A stretch of DNA of 64,000 nucleotides from Chamaecrista fasciculata (lineage: Eukaryota; Streptophyta; Magnoliopsida; Fabales; Fabaceae), in assembly GCA_003254925.1 (NCBI GenBank), contig QANZ01032780.1, positions 168,079 through 232,078 of the forward strand, in the 5' to 3' direction. Made by a program: the position numbers and the translations under genes. Position 1 is the first letter of the stretch, and each line of letters begins with the position of its first letter. Below the pieces are notes generated by a model, which was not told where the DNA came from, made no database searches, and saw only the letters and a program-made list of their open reading frames with translations. Positions 23,357-35,333 of the stretch are shown here, piece after piece.

Positions 23357-24169
23357 GGTCAAATGCTCAAATTGGTCTTAAATTCTTTATCTCATTTTGG
23401 TTCTAAATGTTTCGAAAAGTTCATATTGATCTTAAATGTTACTATTTAGTTTCATTTTGCTCCTAGACTATTGAACGTGATCATATCTCTTCCGTTTCAA
23501 ATTCAAATATGACGAGTCTGATTCAAAGTTACATGTTATTTTTTACGAGTACTTTTATTTATTCAGGCGGGTTTGTTAGTAAACGAGGTCAAATCAGATC
23601 CTAAAAGTGAGTCACTCATCTCACATTCAAACAAGCAAAGTTGGACATATATCTTTTTTTTTTTTCAAGTATGTACGAATATGACGAATTCAGAATTACG
23701 ATTTATTCTTAATGAATTCTTTTCTAGCCTAACCAGTTGTGACTATAAACATATGAGATCAAATCATACTCAAAAGTAGGGTTGAGACCAAAAAGTAAAA
23801 GAATGTGAAAAATTGGGCTCAAACTTAGTTTCTAGCCCGATTTGACCTCATTAATTTGTTGATAGTCCCAATTGGACAAAAAAGGACTCGTTAAGAGTAT
23901 TCATAACTTCGAACTCATCGCATTTGGACTTGAATTGAGAGAGATATGACCAACTTTGCTTATTTGACCGTGAAGCAAGATATTCTCTTTCAAGACCCAA
24001 TTTGACATTGTTTACTGACGACCATGATTGGATAAAATGAAACTAAATGACAACATTTAGGACCAATGTGAACCTTTTGAAATATTTATGACCAAAATGA
24101 ACCTTTTGAAACATTTAGAACCAAAATGAACTTAAGGTCATACATTTAAGACCAATTTAAACATTTGAC
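23357..24169. mobile_element. Mutator-like inverted-repeat element
   Basis: It begins ggtcaaatgctcaaattgg and ends in the near complement taagaccaatttaaacatttgac, with related inner words. The flanks are A-rich and no exact duplication is secure. Confidence 0.6.
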
Positions 24170-24291
24170 AAAAAAATTATGTTCTTCTTGATATCAATTT
24201 TATCCTTTGCTCTTGTTTTAACCAAATATTAACGACAAAATCTACGTAGCTAATGATATATGATGTAAAATTGAAAAAAAAAAAAAAAAAA

Positions 24292-24297
24292 NNNNNN
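24292..24297. other. assembly gap (6 N) with repeated flanks
   Basis: Six Ns are flanked on both sides by the same phrase, taaaattg plus a poly-A run. The repeated flank suggests two contig ends that were not merged, so length and copy number here are unreliable. A single N at 29533 also lies in a poly-A run. Confidence 0.9.
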
Positions 24298-26390
24298 TAA
24301 AATTGAAAAAAAAAAAAAAAAAACTCAAATCCTAGCTCAAATTGAAAAGCTTGATGCAGTTTGTCGTTAATTTATTGAAAGAAATTAGTCAATTGATAAA
24401 ATTAACTAAAATGTAAAACATTATGGACGAAAGTGACAATTGGTGTAAAATTTTGAGACAAAATTAGTACTTGTACCTATATAAAACTACATGTCTTAAC
24501 ATAATATTTTTTTATTGAAACATTATGATCACTCATACAATATATAAGACATCATGGACGTTGCTCCATTGATTTCAATATTAATTGACTTTTAATTGCA
24601 TCCAACCTATATCCCTTTAATCCTCCATTAAACTCCATTATTTGCCTTCAATTGTTCTTTTCATTGAATTCCAAAGGCGCACATTTTGATGTCCCTTAAT
24701 ATAAATATGTATACATTTGCACCCAGGGAAAATGTAACATTCCAACATTCTTGATTTTAAAGCCAGCTTAAATATTTTAATGTTTTATAATATGTTTTTA
24801 TAATATGTAATTATGTACATATATAGACAATAATTATATTCGCAAGTTAGTTGTTTCTCCAATAATTAGAAATTTAGGGTCCGTTTGATTCCCATCTTTA
24901 GAAACACTTTTTTAAAATTGTTCTTTAACCTATTTTTAAAAATAGATTTTAAAAAAAATTAAAAAAAAATCTATTTGGTAAACTATTTGTATCAAAGGAG
25001 AAGATGAATTTTACAAATTTTTGCAAAAATTATAGAATGCCCCTAAATAGTTTTAAAATTTACAAAAAGTCCCTGGATCATAACAATTGAAGACTAAAAT
25101 GAAAAATACAAAAAAAATTTGGGGTCAAAATGTAATTTTTTGAAATATTAGAAAAAGGGTAAAATTATGTATTAGTCTTAAATCTGGAAGAAAAATGTAG
25201 TTTAGTTCTACAAAACTGTGTTTAGTGAAGGTAGATGAACTTTACAATTTTTTGCAAAAATTAGAAAGTTCCCCAAAATATTTTTAAAAATTTCAAAAAT
25301 GTCACTGGATCATGATATTTGAGGACGAAAATGAAAATTATAAAAACAATTTGGGATCAAAACATAATTTTGAATGTAATTTAGTCCTAAATCTGAATTA
25401 AAGGAAATATCTTTGTAATATATTTTAGATATGCCACCACTTATTTTATAAAAACTGAGATCAAAATAAGATTTAATGGTTCTCTGTTTTTAACAGATTT
25501 CAGTTTTTTTGTTTTAAAAATCAAATATAAAAAGATAGAATATCAAAAATAAAATTTGTTCTTTTGTTTATAAAAACAAAAAACTATTTTTAAAGAATAA
25601 AATCAAACTAGCCCTCAGTTTTTTTCTTGGGTTTGACCAAGCATTATTATAGATGAGTTGGAAGGTGATATATGTACTTGTTTTATAAATATGAAAATGG
25701 GCTGAATCTCATCGATTTGAATTGCCACCATATTATTCTTGAAGTGAAAGCATTCCATTCTATATTTAGATTTCAAGAAATTATAGTGTGGAAATAGAAA
25801 ACCCTTCCAATGAGAGTCTGCCGCCACTCACCTCCTTCCATATTTCCATCTTGTCTCTTACCTTAGATTTGCCTCCTCTGCAAGATCCTTTTCTTCCATC
25901 CAATATCCCTTTCTTTGACTTTGGGTCTGCAATCTTCCCAATCTTTTTTTCAAAAGTTAATGGAACTTCTCCCTTTACTTTCACCAAAACCTCAAACTTT
26001 ATGCTACAAGGTCAAAAGGTCAACGAGTAAAGTGGTGAAGATGAAGATGATGAAAGTGGTGACAATTATGAAAATGAGATTAATTAATGGGAGGAGATCG
26101 ATTCCTCTTTCTTTGGAAAATATGCAAAACCCTTTGGATTCATCCCACTTGGGAATGGACTGCATGCTATTTGGCCTCAAATCTCTCTCCTCTTAATAGG
26201 TTAAGTCTCATCGGTTTTGTGACAAATTATTGTTCCTTTATTGTTAAATTCACCCTCCTCCTGTTTGTTTCACTTTTTCTTGTTAACTTAGTCAAATTAA
26301 TCAGATTCAGTTTATTTGTTGATCATAACAAGAAACTACTCCACCTTATTATCTTTTGTCTTTTTAAAACAAACATGATCGAGTGTTAGC
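24298..26390. other. no secure gene; AT-rich element and an unassigned small frame
   Basis: 24880-25615 is bounded by ggtccgtttgattccc and its approximate complement aatcaaactagccct, typical of a small DNA transposon. At 25788-26030 (+) an 80-residue frame (starting MEIENPSNESLPP) lies in less AT-rich sequence, with an overlapping minus-strand frame. I recognise neither. It could be a gene fragment. Confidence 0.35.
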
Positions 26391-26394
26391 AAAA

Positions 26395-27340
26395 ACTAAA
26401 GAACTTAAGGGCGGAAGCTTGGTTGGCGGCGGCGCAGCGGAAGCGGAAATGTCGGTAAAGCTACAAACCACTAAATAATTCCAAAATAGAAAAATGGAAT
26501 AAAATATTTTCGCCCAATTGCCCAAGGATTCAAATAACAATGTCTAACTTGTATTATTGCATCAATCAAGGAATACAACTATACAACCCCTCCCAACAAC
26601 AAAAGAGGTAAAGACATTGTCTTACAAAATTTGGATAGCACTAACAAAATGAGCCTACAAAATATATCTAGGGCAATATTCTCTCAACAGACCCTAGCTA
26701 AAACAATATATTCAACTCACAAGCTTCTTCCAACAAATACCAAAATCTCCAAGCACAAATAAAGTTAAAACGCACAAAAACAGAGCAGCAGTTCACGACC
26801 CAATCGGAATACCTGAATCATCTCCAATCCAAAAACTGGTCTTAGGATATAAAGACCAGGATGTCCGAAACATAACCTCAAAATTTCAGCTCAATCGGAG
26901 AAGATCTCACCGTTGGGTTTTTTTGGCAATGGATGTCGTTCAGGAAGTCTGGATAGGATGCTCCTTAAACTTCAAAAATCCATTTCTACCAAACCAAAGC
27001 TCCAATCGAAAACTTGGCCGTAGGATATGAAGACTAGGATGTCAAGAACGTGTCCTCTAAATGTCAGCTTGATCGGAGAAGGTTGCACCGTTGGATTTCG
27101 CTGGGAGTTACCGCTGCCAGAGAAAATGAGTTTCTTGGTTTACTCTCTCTCTTCTGCGATTTTCTTTCTCTCCACACCACTCTACCTCTGATAATGAAGC
27201 ACCAGCTGCTGAGAAAAAATTTTGGGCTGAACTTGAGAATTGGCCTTCAAAGGAGTGACCAAGCCCAACAAGACAAAATCAGAAACCCACCTTCTTAAAT
27301 AGTAATGGACAAAAATTTCCCCTCACATATTTTCTCTTTT
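26395..27340 (-). repeat. probable retrotransposon LTR-like remnant (fossil)
   Basis: On the minus strand this reads like long untranslated repeat sequence with two diverged copies of a phrase (near 26820-26940 and 27000-27110: cgatcggagaagatc-like, 'taggatat.aagac'). It contains the gcagcggaagc word also found near the start of the solo LTR at 40955. No coding domain or clear ends are visible. The assignment is tentative. Confidence 0.3.
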
Positions 27341-27869
27341 AGCCCCATGAGCCGACAAACAAGGCTTCTTGGGTTTTTATTGTGATGTACATTCATCATG
27401 ACAAGTAAAAGAGTTTAAGAAGGAAGAAAGGTTTTTTTTTTTTCTATCAGGATCCAAACACAAAAAGGACTTCATCCATGGACAACTTTATTCTTCTCTC
27501 TCCTCCCTTGCAAAAGTTTAACCATGAATTTAATCCTTTAAAGAATGGACCTCACTCCTCTCCTAAACTAACATCGATCTTTTTCAAAATTAATGTCATC
27601 TTCTTTTAAAAAATCATACTTATCTTGTCATCAAACTTCTCTTTCATTGATTCCAAAGGATAGTCCACAGCTTCTAAACTCAAAGCCCTTGTTTTTGAAC
27701 GTTCAATCCTTATTTACATCTAATAGTGTACTAAGTCCTTGGCCACATCAGGGTTTGTAGCAAAATTTGAAATCAGTGGCAAGTTTGGTGGTAGCACAAT
27801 TTGACCAACCGAATGACAGTTGGTTAGTGAGAGAGAAAGATCCTTCCTTTTTCGGTTGCAAATTGGTTG
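27341..27869. other. no gene seen
   Basis: AT-rich DNA without coding signal or clear element ends, between an LTR-like remnant and the large palindrome. Confidence 0.5.
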
Positions 27870-28731
27870 TGAAAACTACAAAGCTGGATTAGAGTAAATC
27901 TAACCTTGAGTTCACAGTAGAAGGCAGTTTCCGGCAAGTAGGGGTCGTCGGAACCTGCAAACGAGAATGCACAGGGGGTTCCCTGCGATTCTTCTCCGAT
28001 GCTTAAGTCAGTGAGAGAAAGCTGGAGAGTTTGAATATTTTTAGAGAGAGAGAGTCGTTACCTTAGAAAAGGTCCCCCTTTTTCCTTTTATCCTCCTTCC
28101 CTTTTGTCTCATGTTCGTACGAGGTCTCTCTCTGAGACGTTAGGGGTGTACTCGGGATGTGTGAGGAAAAGTGGGTTGGTGTAGGTTTCTGCTTTTGACG
28201 TGACAGCTATCACTGCCAGGGTACGGTGGGATTTCCAATCTTCTCTCCTGGTTGTCAGTGATAGCCAGGAGTGCTTTTCATAGTTTGGTCTGCGCGCAGG
28301 GGGCGTTTTAGTCCAAACTATGAAAAGCACTCCTGGCTATCACTGACAACCAGGAGAGAAGATTGGAAATCCCACCGTACCCTGGCAGTGATAGCTGTCA
28401 CGTCAAAAGCAGAAACCTACACCAACCCACTTTTCCTCACACATCCCGAGTACACCCCTAACGTCTCAGAGAGAGACCTCGTACGAACATGAGACAAAAG
28501 GGAAGGAGGATAAAAGGAAAAAGGGGGACCTTTTCTAAGGTAACGACTCTCTCTCTCTAAAAATATTCAAACTCTCCAGCTTTCTCTCACTGACTTAAGC
28601 ATCGGAGAAGAATCGCAGGGAACCCCCTGTGCATTCTCGTTTGCAGGTTCCGACGACCCCTACTTGCCGGAAACTGCCTTCTACTGTGAACTCAAGGTTA
28701 GATTTACTCTAATCCAGCTTTGTAGTTTTCA
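27870..28731. repeat. near-perfect palindrome, 419-base arms
   Basis: Positions 27870-28288 are the reverse complement of 28313-28731, with a 24-base centre. The mirrored 58-residue translations on both strands are identical, so the arms look essentially exact. Each arm reads like retrotransposon LTR sequence (gacttaagcatcggag, gtttgcaggttcc). It could be two LTR ends in head-to-head orientation, a recent fold-back event, or an assembly artefact. The mirrored reading frames are not genes. Confidence 0.85.
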
Positions 28732-28768
28732 GGTTGGTTTCTGTGATTGGTTTTCACTTACATTTTTG

Positions 28769-29040
28769 TAGTGTCAGTTTATTAGTTCTAGTCTATTAGA
28801 ATTAGTTCAGCTGAATTGGTTGTAAGCCTGCACATGTTTAGCATGCATGTGTGTGATGTCTATAAATACTCAAATGTAATTTTCTCTTATTCAATACAAT
28901 CAATATAGAATTTTCTCAGTTTATTTTACATCAATTCAGTATATTTTTATTATGGTATCAGAGTCATAAGCTTCGTAGTGATGAACTCTACTTCTTCTTT
29001 CTCTCTTTCTACTCCTATTCAAGGCAAGCTATCTCAATCG
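28769..29040 (+). mobile_element. Ty1/copia-type retrotransposon fragment: LTR end, primer site, gag start (fossil)
   Basis: tggtatcagagtc at about 28956 is the classic Ty1/copia primer-binding site complementary to initiator tRNA-Met. It follows a short LTR-like stretch with a tataaat box near 28862. A gag-type ATG follows at 28981. Only this small piece remains. Confidence 0.65.
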
Positions 29041-30373
29041 ATATTTCATCAAATAAATTCCACTTTGTTTTGAATAATGAAATGATTAGAGAGACAAATT
29101 TATATATTTAATTGTCATGCTTGACTTATTCAAGCACAGTATTAATTTTAACAACCTTCTGCATAATGTAATTGTATATTTAAAGTAGACTTCTTATCTA
29201 ATTCACAAATATGTTATAGTTTAGAAAATTTTTTCACTTAACACTGCACAAACCATTTATCATGGTTACCCTGTTTCGGTAAAGAATCTACTTAATCTGT
29301 ATGATTATATTGTGAAACAAGCGGCCTACTTTATTTGGAGCTCAATCTGACATTGTTTGTTAATGGTCCCAATTTTACGAAGAAATGACTCATCAGAAGC
29401 AACATATAACTTGGAATTTATTGCATTCAAACTTGAAATGAGAGATATATTACCACATTTAATTGTTGGGATAAAAGAGTAAAACTTTTGAAAAATCTGA
29501 AAGACCAAACCTGTAACCAAAAAAAAAAAAAANAATAAAAGTTTGTAATTAATTCGATAAATTATTTGTTTTAAAAGTTAATTAATAAAGCTGAAAGGGA
29601 GCGTTTCAGTAAATAACCAATTGGATGCATTGAACAGAACGGCCGCAGGAAAATTCATAGATGTTTCAAGCTTTATTTGGATTATCTATTTGGCTGTTCT
29701 AGTATATATATTTATATATAAGTAAACTTCCGGAGTCCTTGTACAAGCAAGAATAGTTTAATCATCAAAATATTTAAATTCTTTTTCACATTATTATTAA
29801 CACTTAAAACTTATTTCCGCGAAAACTAAACTAATGTATGCAAATTGAACTTGACTCACAAACGTTGGACACTGAAAATTATATATAATATATGATTTAT
29901 CTCACATGTGTTTTTAGGGCATATTTTAAAATTTTATTTTTGGTATACTATTTTAAAATTTTTTTTATTGATTAGTAAAGCATCTCATATCTTAAAATTT
30001 ATGAAAATTCATTCAAAAGAAACCTTAACTACATATGCTCTAAAGACACATGTTAGAAGGGCTATATATATATATATATATCCCCGACGTTGTGATGACA
30101 GATAAGCTAGGAAAAGAATGTTATGTAATGATAAGATAAAAACTGAATCGATCTTGTTTTACCTGGTGACATTTTCTATGATGAGTAAATTAAATCTTAA
30201 TCAACGATCGTTATTATCAACGAAATCAACCTATCAATTTCTCCTTTTACTATATATATAATACTACTGATTTTTTTTTTTGGTAGTAATATAATACTAC
30301 TGATTTGTTATCTCTCAAGTAAGGCCCCAAATTTGATATTTTGAGAAAATAGTTATTTTAGTTGAGAGACCAC
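29041..30373. other. no gene seen
   Basis: AT-rich DNA with decayed repeat pieces (29340-29520 resembles the 'catctgacattgtttg' core of other inverted repeats here). A TA run lies at 30065-30080. Confidence 0.5.
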
Positions 30374-30382
30374 ATAATTAAG

Positions 30383-30920
30383 GAGGAAACCTACTATTTG
30401 GTCCCTTCTTTTTCACAGTTTCAACTATTTGGTCCCTACATTTTTTAAATAGACTATTTGATCCCTCAAAAATTAAAAATATCAACTATTGAGTCCCTCA
30501 TTTATCATAATCTTCAACTATCAGACGTTAAATGCTTACATAGCACCGTTAAATGCTACTTTGGCATTCTAATCACCTAAACTAACCAAACCGGACCAAC
30601 AAACACAATTAAACCGCCTAAAATTGAGTCAGAACCAAATATTTGTATTACACGTAAAGCTTTCATAAGGCATAAACTATTGAATCATTCCCAAACCTCA
30701 AACTATAGGTGGTCCCAAATAGTTAAATATATGGTATTTAACGTGTTACATGTGCACTTAATGGTCATGTCATCAATGTTAGTAACGGAGATAAGCTACA
30801 GAGACTAACAAGTTGACATTTCTAATTTTTGAAGGATCAAATAGTCTATTTTGAAAATGTAGGGACCCATTATAGTTGAAACTATGAAAAAAAAAAGAGA
30901 CTAAATAATATGTTTCCTCT
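30383..30920. mobile_element. Mutator-like MITE upstream of TIR gene E
   Basis: The ends are GAGGAAACCTACTATTTGG and its near complement ...AATAATATGTTTCCTCT. An exact 9-base duplication, ATAATTAAG, flanks it (30374-30382 and 30921-30929). It lies about 220 bases upstream of the TIR start codon. Confidence 0.9.
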
Positions 30921-31140
30921 ATAATTAAGTGTGTGTGATGGGGGTCGAATTCGAATTAGTAAGAACCAAACTTCATAAACTGCACCCACATCTAAATATA
31001 TATCTATATATTTTGTTTTGGCCAGAAAATATATATCTATATATAATGCTATAGCAACATATATATTTCACAATAACCAGGTGAAAAGCTTTTAATTACT
31101 TATAGCAAAGACGTACTAAACAAGCTAAGCATATACTCAC

Positions 31141-32373
31141 ATGCCATCATCATCATCATCATATTCTTCTTCTTCATCTTCTTCTCGTCCATATTCCACC
31201 TTCAACCCTAACCCTAATACCAGAGAAACCCATGACGTCTTTCTTAGCTTTAGAGGAGAAGACACTCGATTAGGGTTCACAAGCCATCTTTATGCTGCTT
31301 TGAACAGGCTCAATATTAGAACCTTCATAGACAACAATCTAGAGAGAGGAGATGAGATATCTTACACGCTCTTGGGAGCGATCGAACGGTCCAAGATTTC
31401 TGTCATAGTTTTCTCCAAGAACTATGCAACTTCTAAGTGGTGTTTGGATGAGCTTGCAAAGATCATGGAGTGTAAGAGAACAAGACAACAAATGGTTATA
31501 CCTATTTTCTATGATGTTGATCCTTCCAATGTGAGACACCAAACAGGTAGTTATGGAAGTGCTTTTGCAAGACATGAAGGGTTGGGTAGGGTTAGCATGC
31601 AAAGAGTCCAAAGGTGGAGGATTTCCATGACAGAAGCTGCTAATCTCTCCGGTTGGGATTGTTCAGTCAATAGGTAATAATCAAATTATAATTAAATATT
31701 ATATATATATACAAAATATTTGAAGTATTGCAAATTGAAATAACTAAGACACTTGTTAGGGTGTAGTAAGGTGAATTAAAAAAAGTCAAAACTCAAATTG
31801 TTCCCAAATGTATAGGGTAGATTTCAAATTGGGACTAATTCATTTGAGAAATTATGGAAACATATAGGACCAATATGAAACAAATGACTAATTTAAAACC
31901 TACCATATATATTAGGGACCAATTTGAGTTTTTGAGCATTAAAAAAAGTGTAAAAAACATTTGTAGTCCTTAAATCTAACTCAAAAACTAGTTATATAAT
32001 CTGAATAATATATCTGATCTAGTGATCGAGTTGGATGGTGGCTCTATCAATAAATTACATTATATATGGATGAAATTGATTCGTTTGGAGCTTGATGAAA
32101 TTAAATGGCAGGATTGAAGCAGAAATAGTGGAGGACATAGCAAAGGATGTGATTCAAAAACTAAACTTTAGTTGGCTTGGAAGGGATGAGAGGGAGATTG
32201 CAAGACGACAGAATGATACAGGGATTCAATTGCAGAATTACCTTCACACTCGCAATCCAGGCGATCTTGATGATCTCCTTGTAAGAAATCAGAGGGACCT
32301 CCAATTTAAACTCGAGAAATTTCTTCCCATGGCTGGCCTAGGACATTGGTACATATATATATACACAATATAG
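31141..32373 (+). CDS. TIR-only (TIR-X) immune-type protein, gene E
   Basis: The inferred exons are 31141-31673 and 32112-32373 (GT-AG, 438-base intron), giving 264 residues. A Ser-rich leader (residues 2-15) precedes the TIR domain from about residue 31: FLSFRGEDTR, LERGDEIS and SKNYATSKWCLDEL, with the catalytic-type glutamate at 104. The last exon-1 residues (GWDCSVNR) and splice phase match gene A. Exon 2 opens IVEDIAKDVIQKLN, the TNL-like linker, and then diverges from the tails of genes A and B, ending at a stop in a tatata-rich tract. The last residues (WYIYIYTI) are low-complexity and may be recent. No NB-ARC follows. Role by family: NAD-cleaving immune signalling, inferred. Confidence 0.8.
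31784..31937. mobile_element. short Mutator-like MITE in the intron of TIR gene E
   Basis: The ends AGTCAAAACTCAAATTG and TTTGAGTTTTTGAGC match those of the intron element at 5260-5784 in gene A, but most of the middle is missing. It is flanked by ATTAAAAAA on both sides (31775-31783 and 31938-31946). Confidence 0.85.
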
Positions 32374-32549
32374 ATTAATACAATATTAATCAGTTTCTTC
32401 CTCTCACGTTTTAGAATATATGCATGGTATATAATATAAATGCCCACCCATTGTATTTCAGAAATTTTCTATTATCTATCACTGTTTTCAATAGAAATTT
32501 GGGGAAAATGCAAATAATCTCTTTCATGAGAGTATTTGTTAAATTTGAT

Positions 32550-33208
32550 TAGGGGTGAACATGGCTATGAGTTTCGGAAAAATCTCAACCCAAACCCAAT
32601 ATACACGCATCAATGTTGAGTTTTATGATTTTTAAAACTCAACCCGAACCAACTCAACTCAAAGAATTACGGGTTGAGTTTGTAATTTTTTTTTTAAATT
32701 TTTTTTTATAAATTTGTGAGTAGTGAATAAAAAAGCTTATACATAACAAAAGTTTTAAAAAACATAAATTATATATATAAATATAAATAAATTAAAATAC
32801 ACTCCATAATATATGTAATCATCTAAATTTTACAATCAAAATATTTTTATTTATAAAGAACTAACAATATAAACACATAAAAAAATATAAAAAAAATACA
32901 TAATGATAATAATAAAACTATATGCGAGTTCACAGGTTAGGTTAGGTTGGACAATTACAAACGCGCAACCCAATCAAAAAGTGTGCAGGTTGAAAATTTT
33001 GATCCCAACTCGTGAACCCAAACCAACCCAATTTGTAACTGCGGGTTGGGTTAGTACGTTTCTGCGGGTTCGCGGGTTGGCGGATTGAAATAAAATATAT
33101 AGTAATTACAAAACAAAAGTATTCAGTTATTGGTGAAAAATCAATATACTTGGATCAACTATGGCAGAAATAAAGCATTATTAGGTCGAACTTGGTTAGT
33201 CACCTCTA
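32550..33208. mobile_element. hAT-type MITE downstream of TIR gene E
   Basis: It starts TAGGGGTGAACATGG and ends GTCACCTCTA. It is flanked by an exact 8-base duplication, AATTTGAT (32542-32549 and 33209-33216). The 'gggttgggtt' inner words tie it to the element at 13443. Confidence 0.9.
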
Positions 33209-33216
33209 AATTTGAT

Positions 33217-34321
33217 GGTTCATGGGATGTTATAGTATTATATAGTTTGAAGGTGTATATTTATTTTACTATGATTGAGAGGAAATGAAATCTTACACAC
33301 ATTTTGGTCAATTTTATCTTTTGTTTTTATTTTAACATAATATTAATGATAAAATCTAGGTGACTAATGATATGTAATGTAAAATTAATAGAAAAAGAAA
33401 TGAAAATCTTAACCCAAATTGAACAGGACGGAGTCTGTCGTTAATTTATTGAAAAAAGTTAGTTACAGGGTAAAATTGACCAAAATGTAAAATATTGAGG
33501 ACGAAATTGACGCTAAATAAAGATTGTGGACCAAATTGACAGTTAATGTAAAGTTTGGGGGACAAAATTAGTGCTTTTTCCTTTAGTATTTCCAAAAACA
33601 TCTTGGACCAAAATAAAATCAATGGCATAGATATAGGACTAATTTGAACATTTAACCTCATATTTGCTCATTATGAGACAAAATTCAAAAGTGATCCATG
33701 CGTCTCAATGTAATGTATATTTATATAATTTTTAGAGGAAATGAAATCTTATATAGACATATAGACATTATATATTATCTTCTTTTTTTTATGGAAGACA
33801 TTATATATTATCTTTGAAAAACTTTGGGTTCATCCACAAAAAATACCCAAAGTCACTTTCCTCTTATTGATATTTTGAAAGGCTAAAATACTAATTTTAT
33901 TTTCAAATTTTACACCAATTGTCAATTTCGTCTTCAATATTTTTTGTTGTCAATTTCGTCTCCAATGTTTTACATTTTGGTCAACTTTGCTAACTGTTTT
34001 TTATAAATTAACGACACACTACATCCTGTTTTTTAATCTGAGTTAAGATTTGAGTTTTTTTCTATCAATTTTACATTACATATCATTAGCTATGTAGATT
34101 CTATCTTCAATATTTTGTTAGAGTAAGAGCCAAAAAAGTAAAACTGACAAAAATGTGCAATATTAAGGATGAAATTGGCTATAAAAAAGATTATGGACGA
34201 AATAAGGAGTTGATGTAAATTTTAAGAACAAAATTAATACTTTTTGCCTATTTTGAAATGTCAAACCCAACCCAAGTACGGTGTACCCAACACTCCACGA
34301 TACCCACCAAAATAAAAAGAA
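33217..34321. other. no gene seen; decayed inverted repeats
   Basis: 33290-33640 and 33890-34250 carry 'gacaaaattagtgc' and 'aaatttt...ccaattg' words in opposite orientation, suggesting two decayed copies of one small element. No coding signal. Confidence 0.5.
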
Positions 34322-34923
34322 GGCCTAAGTGTAATTTTGGTTTCTTAACTTTCGCAAAGGTTTCAATTTGGTCCTTTAACTTTTTTGTTACAATTTTGGT
34401 CCCCTAACTTTCGCAAAGGTCTCAATTTGGTCCCCTAACTTTTTTTGTTGCAATTTTGGTTCCCTAACTTTCGTAAAGGTTTCAATTTGGTCCCCTAACT
34501 TTTTTTGTTGCACTTTTGGTCCCCTAACGTTTGAAAGCGTCTCACTGTTGGTCCCAAGTGCACTTTTTCCATCCATTATCTGCCGTTAGTGCAGATCTGG
34601 CAGGCTGAGTTGGCCGATGACATGACAAATATGGGTGAAATGGATTAAAAAAGGATCATTATGCGGAGACGTTTTCATGACTTGGAAGTGCACTTAGGAC
34701 CAATAGTGAGACGTTTTCAAGAGTTATGGGACCAAAATTGCAACAAAAAAAGTTAGGGGACCAAATTGAGACCTTTGCGAAAGTTAAGGGACCAAAATTT
34801 CAACAAAAAAAGTTAGGGGAGCAAATTGACACCTTTGCGAAAGTTAAGGGACCAAAATTGCAACAAAAAAAGTTAAGGGACCAAATTGAGACCTTTGCAA
34901 AAGTTAGGGGACCAAAATTGCAC
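34322..34923. mobile_element. family F2 inverted-repeat element with tandem arms
   Basis: Each arm is itself a tandem of about 60-base units (caattttggtcccctaac, then gcaaaggtctcaatttgg), roughly three and a half on the left (34331-34545) and three on the right (34725-34923). The core holds tgccgttagtgcagatctgg. The same core starts at about 63916 in the copy cut by the window end. Repetitive LQQKKLGDQIETF-type translations here are not proteins. Confidence 0.8.
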
Positions 34924-35333
34924 AGAAAATCTACTTGTATTCTATCCAGGACAGTTGTTTCTTTTGGAGTATCCAATTATCCGTCCTCTTGTGTCTTGAA
35001 TATATGAACCACACGCCAAGCCAGGGGATATGAATATATGATTTTTCAGCTATGGCATATTGGCATTAGACGCTGACATTTCCACTTAACTTCTCTACCT
35101 TTGTTTTTTTTTTTTCTCTATCTCTCTCTTTGATCCTTCCATGGCTGCCATTTCCACTTTCGTATTCAAACCCCCAATTTCTCTGTCCATCCATTTCGAG
35201 TTACCATACATTACAACAATCCTCAATTATCAGTCTTAGGGTCACTCTCTGCTAATATGTAATTATTGTTTTGATTACTTGAAATTGAGTTGGAACTTGC
35301 ATACAAAAATTATTATCTGATATTTCTCTAACA

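Noticed and set aside
28109-28492. Two opposed 73-residue frames with identical 58-residue ends
   Set aside because: They are mirror images created by the palindrome and lie in LTR-like sequence; no independent sign of coding.
34388-35007. Repetitive LQQKKLGDQIETF-type proteins on both strands
   Set aside because: Translations of the 60-base F2 units; the same peptide appears wherever the repeat does, including at 63733-63918.
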